A stretch of 64,000 nucleotides of DNA from G965207335 sp965207335 (GCA_965207335.1 OZ242267.1:682001-746000); one strand, 5' to 3'. Shown: positions 19,144 to 27,933, counted from the stretch's first letter. The notes: generated by a model not told the origin, from the sequence alone. Made by a program: numbers and translations.

Positions 19144-19724
19144 TTAACAATAAAATTTATGGAGTAATTGTATGGATATTTCTATTTGCTAATATAAATG
19201 CCTATGCACAATATATCAAAGTATCAAGTCAAGGCAAAGTATTAACAGATAATGCCAATAATTGGTCCTGTATTATTGATAGCAAAACCAATCTTATGTG
19301 GGAGGTAAAAACCACAGACAGCACTATAAATAATGCTAATAATAGCTTTACTTGGTTTGATGGTAAACTTGGTTTTATCAATAACGAATATAGTCGTAAC
19401 TGCAATTTTAATACCAACTGCAATACTGAATTATATGTTTATGCAAATAATATTCGCAATTTATGTAGTTATGATAATTGGCGTCTGCCAACTTATAAGG
19501 AATTATTAACCATAAAAGAATACCCAGATGATAATCCTACCATAAATACAGATTATTTTCCTAATACCAAAAGCAAATCATATTGGAGCTCTGACATTGA
19601 CAAAGAAGATAATAATGCAGTATTAGATGTGCCATTTTTCTATGGCGGGACAACTGGTAGCGGCATGTCTTTTGATAATTATATTCGCTTAGTTCGTAAA
19701 CAAGTAAATAATGTAAACAAATAA
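19137..19724 (+). CDS. Secreted DUF1566-like protein (C-type-lectin-like fold)
   Basis: 195 residues with a signal peptide (hydrophobic run IYGVIVWIFLFANINAYA). The body matches the DUF1566/Lcl_C pattern: an early 'D..TNLMWE' segment, the hallmark DNWRLPTYKELLTI, 'YWSSD' and a terminal 'IRLVR'. Function is unknown; such domains are usually surface or ligand-binding. It overlaps thiO by 7 bases. The 3' half of the gene together with its downstream repeats is duplicated 1.5 kb away, at 20964-21410. Confidence 0.75.
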   Translation: MLINNKIYGVIVWIFLFANINAYAQYIKVSSQGKVLTDNANNWSCIIDSKTNLMWEVKTTDSTINNANNSFTWFDGKLGFINNEYSRNCNFNTNCNTELYVYANNIRNLCSYDNWRLPTYKELLTIKEYPDDNPTINTDYFPNTKSKSYWSSDIDKEDNNAVLDVPFFYGGTTGSGMSFDNYIRLVRKQVNNVNK

Positions 19725-19903
19725 ATTGTGAAAAATATACCATTTAGTCAAGTTTTTTGTTGGGGAAAATGATTTGAAAGTTTTAGAGACACAATACTTA
19801 ATTATTCAATTACACTGCTTTTGTTTATCCCCGTCATTGCGAACACTGCTTTTTAGTGTGTGGCAATCTCACGCCTTTATCAAGGCTCACAATGACGGTG
19901 GGT
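19458..19903. repeat. 446-bp direct repeat, copy 1 (DUF1566 3' half plus flank)
   Basis: Covers the last 267 bases of the DUF1566 gene plus downstream sequence up to the end of the palindromic repeat. It is nearly identical to 20964-21410, differing by a few substitutions and one base in a T run. The two copies bracket the RiPP-precursor-like gene. Confidence 0.9.
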
Positions 19904-19962
19904 GTGTTTTAAGACGAGATTGCCACGACTTTTACAAAGTCTCGCAATGACGATGGGTATAA
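19829..19962. repeat. REP-like palindromic repeats (one full, one partial)
   Basis: Full copy at 19829-19902: CCGTCATTGCGAACACTG then TTTTTAGTGTGTGGCAAT, closing with CAATGACGGTGGG. A second partial copy ends CTCGCAATGACGATGGG near 19957. Confidence 0.88.
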
Positions 19963-20079
19963 TTCCAATTTGTTATTCTGGGTACTTTTTTAAAATCACA
20001 CCGCAAATATCTCACGACAAAAATATAAATTACAAGCACAATCTCTATATGGGGAGTTTGAGGGGCTGTTGTACAGTGA

Positions 20080-20243
20080 GAGACCTTTGCATAAATATGA
20101 ATAATCATCAGAACCCCGCTTTCCACTCACTTGATAATTTTTATCAAACCAGCTTTAGAACAACTAGGGCAGGCTTGATAAAATATCATCAATTAAGCAA
20201 AAATCAGAGCTCTGCTAATCATCTCTATTTATGCAAAGATCTC
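20080..20243 (+). mobile_element. 164-bp MITE-like element, copy A
   Basis: Begins GAGACCTTTGCATAAATATG and ends CTATTTATGCAAAGATCTC, giving imperfect terminal inverted repeats of about 17 bases. No transposase frame is present. The ends resemble those of IS5-family elements, so mobilisation in trans is plausible (inference). Confidence 0.82.
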
Positions 20244-20270
20244 TAATAAAAAAACAATTGCTGTTAGGGG

Positions 20271-20304
20271 TTTGGGGATATTCCCCAAAGTAAGCTTTGC
20301 TTAC
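20271..20304. repeat. Double hairpin of composite repeat, copy A
   Basis: Two adjacent perfect hairpins: TTTGGGGA-TAT-TCCCCAAA and GTAAGC-TTT-GCTTAC, followed by a T-rich run. The same pair occurs at 21741-21774, 22327-22360 and 30903-30936. It could act as a terminator-like structure. Confidence 0.85.
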
Positions 20305-20365
20305 TATTCTTGGTACTTTTTTTTATATTTTGGCAAAATACTGGTACTCAATTACACCGCGTTTG

Positions 20366-20475
20366 TAGGATAAGATTGCCGCGCCTTTATCAAGGCTCGC
20401 AATGACGGTGTAATTTACAAGTCTCGCAATGACGGTGGGTGTGTTTTAAGACGAGATTGCCACGCCTTTATCTAC
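20366..20475. repeat. REP-like repeats, cluster
   Basis: Partial copies reading AAGATTGCCGCGCC...CAAGGCTCGCAATGACGG, then ACAAGTCTCGCAATGACGG, then ACGAGATTGCCACGCC. They lie just upstream of the RiPP-precursor-like gene. Confidence 0.8.
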
Positions 20476-20591
20476 AAGCTTGTGTAACATTGCATAGTAT
20501 ATATTTTGTGTAATAATATATATTGTATTTTTAATTATAATTATGTATTATTATAACTAATCTTTTTAAACAAAAAAAAGGAGTAAAAAAA

Positions 20592-20948
20592 ATGAAAGAT
20601 AAAGTAAATGACGGCTTATTTGATAAAGAATTCCGTAGTAAGTTACGCAAAAACCCAAAGGTGATTTACGAGATGGGATTTGATTATCAAGACGATGTTC
20701 AGTATGAAGTTGTAACAAATACCAAGGATAAAATATATGTAGTATTCCCTTCACCTACACAAGACTGGGGTGATATTAGAGCTGGAGTGAGTGCATCTAC
20801 TGCTAGTACTGTTGGTACTGTTGGCTCAGCTGGTACAGCTGGATGTATTAGTTCTCTTGGATCTGCTACTGGTACAGCTGGTACTTCTTTTACTTTGAGC
20901 TCTGCTGGAACATATACTACTCTTGGTTCACTTGGTACTGCAAAATGA
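20592..20948 (+). CDS. Putative NHLP-type RiPP precursor peptide 1
   Basis: 118 residues with a strong ribosome-binding site (AAAGGAGT, 8 bases before ATG). Residues 1-55 look like a nitrile-hydratase-like leader: FDKEFRSKLRKNPKVIYEMG, then a beta-rich stretch closing with IYVVFPSP. Residues 60-118 are a low-complexity core of Ser, Gly, Thr, Ala and Val with S/T-x-G-T/S spacing and one Cys (Cys85 in GCISS). The leader pattern (K-E-F-R-x3-I/L-x3-P) and the CISS core element recur in the gene at 39497-39826. No modification enzyme or peptidase-transporter gene is in the window. It is set between two direct repeats. The RiPP assignment is by pattern, not by search; a low-complexity secreted protein is the alternative. 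Confidence 0.65.
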   Translation: MKDKVNDGLFDKEFRSKLRKNPKVIYEMGFDYQDDVQYEVVTNTKDKIYVVFPSPTQDWGDIRAGVSASTASTVGTVGSAGTAGCISSLGSATGTAGTSFTLSSAGTYTTLGSLGTAK

Positions 20949-20963
20949 TAGCTTAATTATAAT

Positions 20964-21230
20964 AATTTATGTAGTTATGATAATTGGCGTCTGCCAACTT
21001 ATAAAGAATTATTAACTATAAAAAAATACCCAGATGATAATCCTACCATAAATACAGATTATTTTCCTAATACTAAAAGCAAATCATATTGGAGCTCTGA
21101 CATTGACAAAGAAGATAATAATGCAGTATTAGATGTGCCATTTTTCTATGGCGGGACAACTGGTAGCGGCATGTCTTTTGATAATTATATTCGCTTAGTT
21201 CGTAAACAAGTAAATAATGTAAACAAATAA
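20964..21230 (+). pseudogene. Duplicated 3' fragment of the DUF1566 gene
   Basis: Reads as the last 88 codons of the gene at 19137-19724, including DNWRLPTYKELLTI and the same stop, with a handful of mostly synonymous changes (one Glu to Lys). It has no start and no signal peptide. It was created by the segmental duplication that also copied the downstream repeats. Confidence 0.88.
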
Positions 21231-21410
21231 ATTGTGAAAAATATACCATTTAGTCAAGTTTTTTTGTTTGGGAAAATGATTTGAAAGTTTTAGAGACACA
21301 ATACTTAATTATTCAATTACACTGCTTTTGTTTATCCCCGTCATTGCGAACACTGCTTTTTAGTGTGTGGCAATCTCACGCCTTTATCAAGGCTCGCAAT
21401 GACGGTGGGT
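20964..21410. repeat. 446-bp direct repeat, copy 2
   Basis: Partner of 19458-19903. It carries the DUF1566 fragment and the adjoining palindromic repeat. Recombination between the copies would delete the RiPP-precursor-like gene. Confidence 0.9.
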
Positions 21411-21474
21411 ATAATTCTAATTTGTTATTCTGGGTACTTTTTTTACATCTCATTACAACCAACACCCATAAAAC

Positions 21475-21793
21475 AAATATCTCACGACAAAAATATAAAT
21501 TACAAGCAAAATATCTATATGGGGAGTTTGAGGGGCTGTTGTACAGTGAGAGACCTTTGCATAAATATGAATAATCATTAAAACGCCCACTTTCACCAAC
21601 TTAGTTATTTTCTTAAAACCAGCTTTAGCCCTGCTAGGGCAGGCTTGATAAAATATCATCAATTAAGCAAAAATCAGAGCTCTGCTAATCATCTCTATTT
21701 ATGCAAAGATCTCAATTAAAAAAACAATTGCTGTTAGGGGTTTGGGGATATTCCCCAAAGTAAGCTTTGCTTACTATTATGGGTACTTTTTTT
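21475..21793 (+). repeat. Composite repeat, copy B
   Basis: Same order of parts as copy A, with a MITE-like element at 21550-21713 and the double hairpin at 21741-21774. It shares the central variant 'taaaacgcccactttcacc' with copy C, whereas A and D carry 'cagaaccccgctttccac'. Confidence 0.85.
21550..21713 (+). mobile_element. 164-bp MITE-like element, copy B
   Basis: Same ends and same length as copy A (GAGACCTTTGC ... GCAAAGATCTC). The centre differs in about 30 bases and matches copy C. Confidence 0.82.
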
Positions 21794-22060
21794 AAATTAC
21801 ATCGCTTTTATAGCACGAGATTGCCACGCCTTTTACAAAGTCTCGCAATGACGATGGGTGTGTTTTAAGACGAGATTGCCACGCCTTTTACAAAGTCTCG
21901 CAATGACGATGGGTATAATTCCAATTTGTTATTCTGGGTACTTTTTTTAAATCACATCGCTTTTGTAGCACGAGATTGCCACGCCTTTTACAAAGTCTCG
22001 CAATGACGATGGGTATAATTCCAATTCGTTATTGTGGGTACTTTTTTAAAATCACACCGC

Positions 22061-22365
22061 AAATATCTCACAACAAAAATATAAATTACAAGCAAAATAT
22101 CTATATGGGGAGTTTGAGGGGCTGTTGTACAGTGAGAGACCTTTGCATAAATATGAATAATCATTAAAACGCCCACTTTCACCAACTTAGTTATTTTCTT
22201 AAAACCAGCTTTAGCCCTGCTAGGGCAGGCTTGATAAAATATCATCAATTAAGCAAAAATCAGAGCTCTGCTAATCATCTCTATTTATGCAAAGATCTCA
22301 ATTAAAAAAACAATTGCTGTTAGGGGTTTGGGGATATTCCCCAAAGTAAGCTTTGCTTACTATTA
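22061..22365 (+). repeat. Composite repeat, copy C
   Basis: Contains a MITE-like element at 22136-22299 and the double hairpin at 22327-22360. It is almost identical to copy B over its full length. Confidence 0.85.
22136..22299 (+). mobile_element. 164-bp MITE-like element, copy C
   Basis: Bounded by GAGACCTTTGC and GCAAAGATCTC. Near-identical to copy B. Confidence 0.82.
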
Positions 22366-22599
22366 AAAAAAGAGCAGTATTCTCTTTATTTATTCGCAAT
22401 GACGGTGAGTATAATTCCAATTCGTTATTCTGGGTACTTTTTATATCGTCATTGCGAACACTGTTTTTTAGTGTGTGGCAATCTCACGACTTTATCAAGT
22501 CTCGCAATGACGATGGGTATAATTCCAATTCGTTATTATGGGTGCTTTTTTAAATTACATTGCTTTTGTAACACGAAATTACCACAAACAAAAAACTCA

Positions 22600-22622
22600 T
22601 TGTATGGTAATATGCCATACAA
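22600..22622. promoter_or_regulatory. Perfect inverted repeat upstream of dsrN
   Basis: TTGTATGG-TAATATG-CCATACAA has 8-base perfect arms, 31 bases before the dsrN start. It could be an operator for a dimeric regulator or a small leader hairpin. No regulator is identified. Confidence 0.4.
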
Positions 22623-22653
22623 CAACTACATAATTGCTAACAGTTATTAAGCT

Positions 22654-24015
22654 ATGAAATCAGAGTTTTACTTATCAGCTACTCATAAATCATCTGGCAA
22701 AACATTTGTTAGTTTAGGATTGTGTGCGATGCTCACACAAGATAATTATAATGTGCAACCTTTTAAAAAAGGCTTAGATTATATTGATCCTATATGGCTC
22801 TCTATGGCTAGTAATAACCCTTGTATTAATCTAGATTTTTGGACTATGGATAAACAAGAGATAGTTGATAAATATTACAATTATAATAAAAATGCTGATA
22901 TTAGTATTATTGAGGGCAATAAAGGACTTTATGATGGGTTAAGTGTTGCAGGTGGAGATAGCAATGCCGATATGGCAAAACTATTAAAATTAAAAGTAGT
23001 TTTAGTAGTAGATGCAAGTGGCATTACCAGAGGAATAGCCCCATTATTACAAGGCTATATTAACTTTGATAATAGTAATATTGTTGGTATTATTCTAAAT
23101 AAAGTAGCGACAGATAGACACCAAAGTAAATTAGTTAATGCTGTTGAATATTACACTGATTTAGCAATATTTGGTGCTATTAGAATAAATAATCCTACTA
23201 TTGAACAAAGATATTTAGGATTAAGGCCTGCCAACGAAAACAGCAATGATATTAGTAATAAAATTATCTTAGATAGTGCTAAATACATCAAAGAGCAAGT
23301 TGATATTAAGCATATATTATCCAAAACTAAAACCAGTAATAATAATACTGTTAAAAAGCAAGAATTAGTTAAATTTAGTAGCAATATAAGTATAGCGATA
23401 GCAAAAGATAATGCCTTTGGTTTTTATTATAATGACGACTTAGAAGAATTTAAAAAACTAGGTGTTAATATTAAATATTTTAATACTCTAAAAGATAAAA
23501 AATTACCTAAGGTGGATGCCTTATTTATAGGCGGTGGTTTTCCAGAAATTTATGCACAAGAGTTAGGCAAAAATAGCGATTTATTGTTAGATATTAGTAA
23601 TAAAATTAAACAAGGCATGCCAAGCTATGCAGAATGTGGTGGACTAATGTATTTATGCAATAATATTATTATAGCTAATGAAAGTTTTGCTATGGCTGGT
23701 GTTATTGATGCTGATGCTATTATGCATAAAAAACCAATAGGTAGAGGCTATGTAACATTAAAAACTAATAACAATCATCTTTGGCAAATTAAGGACAAGG
23801 ATATTTCAGCACATGAATTTCATTATTCTAAGCTAATTAATATAAGTCCTAAAACAAAATATGCTTATAAAATTATACGAGGTTATGGCATAAATGAGGA
23901 AAATGATGGTATCATAGTAAATAATTTATTGGCTTGTTACACCCATATGCGTAATACTAAAACTAATAGTTGGATAGCAGAATTTATTAATTTTATTGCT
24001 GCAAAAAAAGTATGA
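22654..24015 (+). CDS. dsrN: CobB/CbiA-family amidotransferase, probably DsrN
   Basis: 453 residues. The N-terminal dethiobiotin-synthetase-like ATPase has the P-loop SATHKSSGKTFVSLG. The KKGLDYIDPIW segment is typical of the family. The C-terminal class I glutamine amidotransferase domain has GGGFPEIYA and the nucleophile Cys in AECGGLMYL. CbiA/CobB amidates cobyrinate; the DsrN branch is thought to amidate sirohaem for dissimilatory sulfite reductase. Linkage to a dsrR-like gene favours DsrN, as does the absence of other cobalamin genes here. The stop overlaps the next start (ATGA). Confidence 0.75.
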   Translation: MKSEFYLSATHKSSGKTFVSLGLCAMLTQDNYNVQPFKKGLDYIDPIWLSMASNNPCINLDFWTMDKQEIVDKYYNYNKNADISIIEGNKGLYDGLSVAGGDSNADMAKLLKLKVVLVVDASGITRGIAPLLQGYINFDNSNIVGIILNKVATDRHQSKLVNAVEYYTDLAIFGAIRINNPTIEQRYLGLRPANENSNDISNKIILDSAKYIKEQVDIKHILSKTKTSNNNTVKKQELVKFSSNISIAIAKDNAFGFYYNDDLEEFKKLGVNIKYFNTLKDKKLPKVDALFIGGGFPEIYAQELGKNSDLLLDISNKIKQGMPSYAECGGLMYLCNNIIIANESFAMAGVIDADAIMHKKPIGRGYVTLKTNNNHLWQIKDKDISAHEFHYSKLINISPKTKYAYKIIRGYGINEENDGIIVNNLLACYTHMRNTKTNSWIAEFINFIAAKKV

Positions 24016-24800
24016 AATACTTTTTGATAGTGTTATTTAGTTTACTTGCTAGTTGTGCTAGTGCAAAAATAGTAGAACAAAGTATAAATTACACCCACAA
24101 TGGCGATAACCTTAAATCTTATATATATTATGACGATACTATAACCACAAAAATACCAGCTGTTTTGGTAGCTCACGAATGGTGGGGATTAAATGATTAT
24201 GCTAAATATAGAGCAAAAGAATTAGCAAAATTAGGCTATGTTGGCTTTGCTATTGACATGTATGGCTCTGACAAAAAAACTAAACACGGCAAACAAGCAA
24301 AACAATGGATGCAAGGTATAACTAAAAATAAAGATATTTGGGTAGCTAGGGCTAATTTTGCATATAATTTAATAAAAAAACACAATAAAGTTAATGCTAA
24401 TAAAATTGCTGCTATCGGTTATTGTTTTGGTGGTGCTACAGTAATACAAATGGCGTATAGCGGTATTGATTTAAAGGCTATTATTAGTTTTCATGGCTCG
24501 TTGATACCTGCTACTTATGAACAAGCTAACAATATAAAAGCTAGTATTTTGATAAATAACGGGGCAAGTGATAAATTTGTATCTACAGAGAGTATAAATA
24601 AGTTTCAAAAATCACTAGATGGTAGCAATGTTGATTGGCAATTTATCAATTATAGCGATGCTAAGCACGGCTTTACTAATAAAAAAGCTGATGAATACGG
24701 GCAAATAAATGCTATAAATAATCTAGCATATAATAAACTAGCGGACAAAAGGTCTTGGCTTGCTATGCAAAATTTATTAACAGAGGTTTTTAATAAATAA
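24012..24800 (+). CDS. Secreted dienelactone-hydrolase-family protein
   Basis: 262 residues of alpha/beta-hydrolase fold. The N-terminus is a signal sequence that contains a possible lipobox (LASC, Cys15), so the product is periplasmic or lipid-anchored. The catalytic triad is Cys138 (GYCFGG), Asp187 (GASDKFV) and His219 (AKHGF), as in dienelactone hydrolases. The natural substrate is unknown. It overlaps dsrN by 4 bases and ends 2 bases before dsrR, which ties it to this operon. Confidence 0.85.
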   Translation: MKYFLIVLFSLLASCASAKIVEQSINYTHNGDNLKSYIYYDDTITTKIPAVLVAHEWWGLNDYAKYRAKELAKLGYVGFAIDMYGSDKKTKHGKQAKQWMQGITKNKDIWVARANFAYNLIKKHNKVNANKIAAIGYCFGGATVIQMAYSGIDLKAIISFHGSLIPATYEQANNIKASILINNGASDKFVSTESINKFQKSLDGSNVDWQFINYSDAKHGFTNKKADEYGQINAINNLAYNKLADKRSWLAMQNLLTEVFNK

Positions 24801-24802
24801 TA

Positions 24803-25138
24803 ATGATAAATATTACTAAAAGAGCAGCAGAAGAAATAATTTTGTCCTTGCATAATCCAGATGCACAAGGCATGTTGGTGCGTTTTGCAATAGCTAGCAA
24901 AGATAATCATTTTAATTATTTAATGGGTTTAGATGATAGAAAAGAAAGTGATATACATTTACAATCAAATGGGGTTGAGTATATTGTTGATTATGGACAA
25001 AAAAAACTATTAGATGGCATGGTTGTTGATTATGATGAGGTTGATAAAAAGCAAGGTTATTGTTTTATATTTATGAATCCTAACGACCCAAACTACCAAA
25101 AACCAGACAATAAACTAGCTCCAGATAAAAATTCTTAA
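24803..25138 (+). CDS. dsrR: A-type (IscA/HesB-fold) protein without cluster cysteines, DsrR-like
   Basis: 111 residues. It has the HesB/IscA outline: MINITKRAAEEI start, VRFAI, a central FNYLMGLDD and the 'NGVEYIVDYGQKKLLDGMVVDY' region. It lacks the three Fe-S-binding cysteines; only one Cys, in GYCF, is present. That combination is characteristic of DsrR of sulfur-oxidising bacteria, a protein needed for sulfur-globule oxidation in Allochromatium. It is translated in the dsrN operon. Confidence 0.75.
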   Translation: MINITKRAAEEIILSLHNPDAQGMLVRFAIASKDNHFNYLMGLDDRKESDIHLQSNGVEYIVDYGQKKLLDGMVVDYDEVDKKQGYCFIFMNPNDPNYQKPDNKLAPDKNS

Positions 25139-25174
25139 AAATTCTTAAAAAACTTTACACAGTAATACAATATC

Positions 25175-26434
25175 TTAGTTTTTATCTAAGGTAATAACCT
25201 TATTAGGAAGAATAACAAGAACCAAGGCCCCAGATACCAACATAGCTAATGATGCTAGTAAAAATGGCGAGGTTAAAGCCTGAGTCCATTGTGCTACTAA
25301 GCCCATTGTTAAAGCACTTACAGCGTAGCCAAAATCACGCCAAAAACGATAAATACCAAGTATAGTTGCCCGCTTTTCAATTTGGCTAAAATCAGCAACA
25401 CTAGCCCCTAGAGTTGGATATAGCATAGCCATACCAGTGCCTATAATAGCAGACTCAATACTCCATAATAATATACTATTGCTATACGGTATGCTAATAA
25501 GCCCAATAGCACACAGCCACATACCACCAACAATCAATATCTTTCGCCCTATTTTGTCTGATAATACTCCTGTTATAAGTTGTAATCCACCCCATGCTAT
25601 ACCGTAAATTAAAATAATAGCACTAGCTTCTAGTAGGCTTAATCCCTTAGCAATAAAAAATACTGGTAAAAATATCCATACTATAGAATCGGCAAATTTT
25701 TCTATTAAACCTGCTTGGTTTAAAGATAGTAATATTTTATTATCCCAACTTGCATAAATAAATAGTTTTGCCATACTTTGTTTTGGTTTGAGAATATTAG
25801 GTTTTTGTTCTAGTTTTACAAAATCCATAGTCTCTTTAACAAGAAATATAGCCAACACTAAACCTAAAAATATTACCACCGAACCAAATATAAATAAGCC
25901 TTGTCTTGCTCCAATTAAATCAACAAAATAAGCAGTAACAACTCCAGCAATAGCAACACCAACATACCCTGAAAATTCATTGATACCATTAACTAAGCCT
26001 TTTTGGTCTAAACGGGCTAAATCTAATTTAGAATTAATTGTCATTGACCAACATAGACCTTGATTAAAACCTAAAAATATTGTAGCAAATACAATCCAAT
26101 TCCAGTTTTGAGCGTATAGAATTATAAAAGGAATAGGAATAGCCATAACCCAACCTATAATAAGCACTAATTTACGACCGTAATTATCACTCAAACTTCC
26201 TGCTAATAGATTCATTATTGCCTTAACTACCCCAAATACAACTACAAAAGACACAAGCAATAAAAATTGCTTTTCTTGTAAGCCAAACTCAGTATCAGCT
26301 AAACCGGGAATAACCGTTCTAGTCATACCTATTGTAAGCCCTACTAAAAATACTTGTATTAGTTGTAGTGCTATCTGGGTACTATTTTCAATTACACCGC
26401 GTTTTAGGGGTTGTTTTGCTGTTTTTATTGTCAT
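25175..26434 (-). CDS. MFS transporter
   Basis: 419 residues with about 12 membrane helices. The loop 2-3 motif GSLSDNYGRKLVL is the major-facilitator signature, with a second related motif (GVLSDKIGRKILI) in the C-terminal half. Substrate cannot be told from sequence. It is convergent with dsrR (36 bases between stops) and divergent from the MBL-fold gene. Confidence 0.85.
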   Translation of the reverse strand: MTIKTAKQPLKRGVIENSTQIALQLIQVFLVGLTIGMTRTVIPGLADTEFGLQEKQFLLLVSFVVVFGVVKAIMNLLAGSLSDNYGRKLVLIIGWVMAIPIPFIILYAQNWNWIVFATIFLGFNQGLCWSMTINSKLDLARLDQKGLVNGINEFSGYVGVAIAGVVTAYFVDLIGARQGLFIFGSVVIFLGLVLAIFLVKETMDFVKLEQKPNILKPKQSMAKLFIYASWDNKILLSLNQAGLIEKFADSIVWIFLPVFFIAKGLSLLEASAIILIYGIAWGGLQLITGVLSDKIGRKILIVGGMWLCAIGLISIPYSNSILLWSIESAIIGTGMAMLYPTLGASVADFSQIEKRATILGIYRFWRDFGYAVSALTMGLVAQWTQALTSPFLLASLAMLVSGALVLVILPNKVITLDKN

Positions 26435-26508
26435 TAAGTGCTAAAAGATAGCTGATATATTTTAGTAATTTTAGTATAAAATGACATATTAATTTTAATA
26501 ATTTATAA

Positions 26509-27240
26509 ATGTTTTTACTGCAAAGACAAGTCCCTAGTGATGCCTCATCGTTGTCATATTTATTTGGCTGTGGTGGTAAAGGCAAGGCTATTGCTGTTGA
26601 TGTACATAAAGATGATGTTACTTGGTTTATTAAACAGGCAACATTAAAAGGCGTTAGTATTGATTATATAATTGACACCCATATTCACGCTGACCATATA
26701 TCAGGTGGCAAAGAATTAGCTAAAAAATGTGCTGGGAAATATGCCTTGTACAAATCAGCTAGTGCAAAATTTCCTTTTTATGTACTAAATGACAATGACA
26801 TGCTAGTAATTGGTAATGTTACTGCTAAAATTATCCATACTCCAGGACATACAGACGATAGTATTTGTCTATTAGTAAGTGATAATAGAAGAGCCAAAGA
26901 GCCATGGTTTTTAATAACAGGACATACCTTATTTGTTGGTAGCACAGGAAGACCAGATTTAAAAGGCCAAGAGTTGATAATGGCAGAAAAATTATATAAT
27001 TCTTTATTTAATAAAATTCTAGTACTACCAGAGTATGTTGAAATTTATCCAGGTGCTCAAGCAGGTAGTGTTTGTGGTGCTGATTTATCCGCAAAACCAG
27101 TATCAACGATAGCATTTGAAAAACGCTTTAATCCTGCACTTAGTGCTGATAAAAAGACATTTATTGCTAATATTTTAGCAAATATACCACCACAGCCTGA
27201 TAATATGAGGGCAATTGTTAGGCAAAATATTGGTGCTTAA
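26509..27240 (+). CDS. MBL-fold hydrolase, persulfide-dioxygenase/glyoxalase II-like
   Basis: 243 residues. The metal motif THIHADH (His58, His60, Asp62, His63) and the later PGHTDDS (His114) are intact. In the segment where ETHE1-type enzymes have GDT, this protein has TGHTLFVGSTGRPDL, with His139 at the bridging-ligand position. The C-terminal YPGAQAGSVCGADLSAKP block is found in a branch of sulfur-metabolism MBL proteins. A role in persulfide or thiol-ester metabolism is likely and would suit a sulfur oxidiser; the His for Asp change may be family-typical. Confidence 0.75.
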   Translation: MFLLQRQVPSDASSLSYLFGCGGKGKAIAVDVHKDDVTWFIKQATLKGVSIDYIIDTHIHADHISGGKELAKKCAGKYALYKSASAKFPFYVLNDNDMLVIGNVTAKIIHTPGHTDDSICLLVSDNRRAKEPWFLITGHTLFVGSTGRPDLKGQELIMAEKLYNSLFNKILVLPEYVEIYPGAQAGSVCGADLSAKPVSTIAFEKRFNPALSADKKTFIANILANIPPQPDNMRAIVRQNIGA

Positions 27241-27273
27241 TAGTACTTCTTAATAATTATTTAAGTAATTTTT

Positions 27274-27933
27274 TTATATTGTAGAAAACACATCAATAAA
27301 TTTTTGAAAACTATTAATATGTCCTGTTTTTTCCATGCGATCCTTAACTCTTTCATAATATTTATTATGTAGCAGTACTTGCGGGTTACTTTTTGTATAT
27401 GTTAGATTTTTGTATTGTTCATTAAGTAATTTTCGTAAATACTTATTAGCAAATTGCGATCTATTAAGGTTTTCTTCTTTATTTTCAGGTAGTTTTTCTG
27501 GGTCTTCTTTTAACACATCAAATATTTTTTTATACTTTTTAACTGTTTCATTTTTTGGACTCTTTTTTACTATTTTTTTATTACCAAGAGCCCAAGTTTC
27601 AATGCAAAAATGTTGCACAATTATTTTGTATGTAATATTATTATTAAAATTATCAATATACTCTTTAATTTCACTATATTTTTTATCAAAAGTCATATCT
27701 TCAGAATCAATAGCTACTATTAAAATATCAAAATTATTATTTTCTACATCTTCAATCCCTGATTTTATAATATCAAAATAACTAGGATAGCCACCACCAG
27801 ATACAATGTAAAAATTATTGTTACCAGCCTCTTCTATTTTTGAAATAGCCGATAAACTAGGATTTACTAAAGGTATTCAATGCGTGTAAATTTTTTTGTC
27901 AGTATTGCCCTCTACAACAATATACGCATTCAT
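27274..27933 (-). pseudogene. TOPRIM-like gene interrupted by an in-frame TGA
   Basis: Reading from the ATG at 27931-27933 gives MNAYIVVEGNTDKKIYTH, then TGA (27877-27879), then 201 further codons in the same frame with continuous homology-like sequence (IPLVNPSL...; GGGYPSYF; ILIVAIDSEDM). VVEGNTD and AIDSED match the acidic motifs of a TOPRIM nuclease domain. The flanking residues suggest an ancestral Trp (TGG to TGA). The start overlaps the ATPase stop (TAATG). A 140-residue piece could still be made from the ATG at 27694-27696, but it lacks both TOPRIM motifs. Confidence 0.8.

Larger units (their letters stand above)
20005..20323 (+). repeat. Composite repeat, copy A
   Basis: An ordered block seen four times in the window (A-D): 'aaatatctcacgacaaaaa' lead-in, 'atatggggagtttgaggggc', a 164-bp MITE-like element, then a double hairpin and 'ggtactttttt'. 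It encodes nothing recognisable; short frames through it are repeat artefacts. Confidence 0.85.
21337..22520. repeat. REP-like repeat field
   Basis: At least six full or partial copies of the CGTCATTGCGA/TCGCAATGACG palindrome (near 21337-21410, 21812-21852, 21867-21913, 21968-22012, 22395-22410, 22447-22513). They are separated by a recurrent spacer 'gggtataattccaatt' and 'ttattctgggtactttttt'. No gene is supported between 21231 and 22653. Confidence 0.85.

Noticed and set aside
20592..20948. Lanthipeptide interpretation of the small precursor-like gene.
   Set aside because: The core has only one Cys (three Cys in total in the second peptide, one of them in the leader), too few for a lanthionine-rich product.
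19458..21410. Diversity-generating retroelement (variable/template repeat pair) suggested by the DUF1566-like C-type-lectin gene and its nearby copy.
   Set aside because: Differences between copies are few, mostly synonymous and not adenine-targeted at recognition codons, and no reverse transcriptase is present.
19902..22650. Several 60-118-codon frames on both strands in the repeat field.
   Set aside because: They run through MITE and REP copies and recur with each copy, so they are products of the repeats and not genes.
27877..27879. TGA read as tryptophan (alternative genetic code).
   Set aside because: Other genes use TGG for Trp and TGA as a normal stop (for example nrdB and dsrN), so this is a local nonsense mutation.
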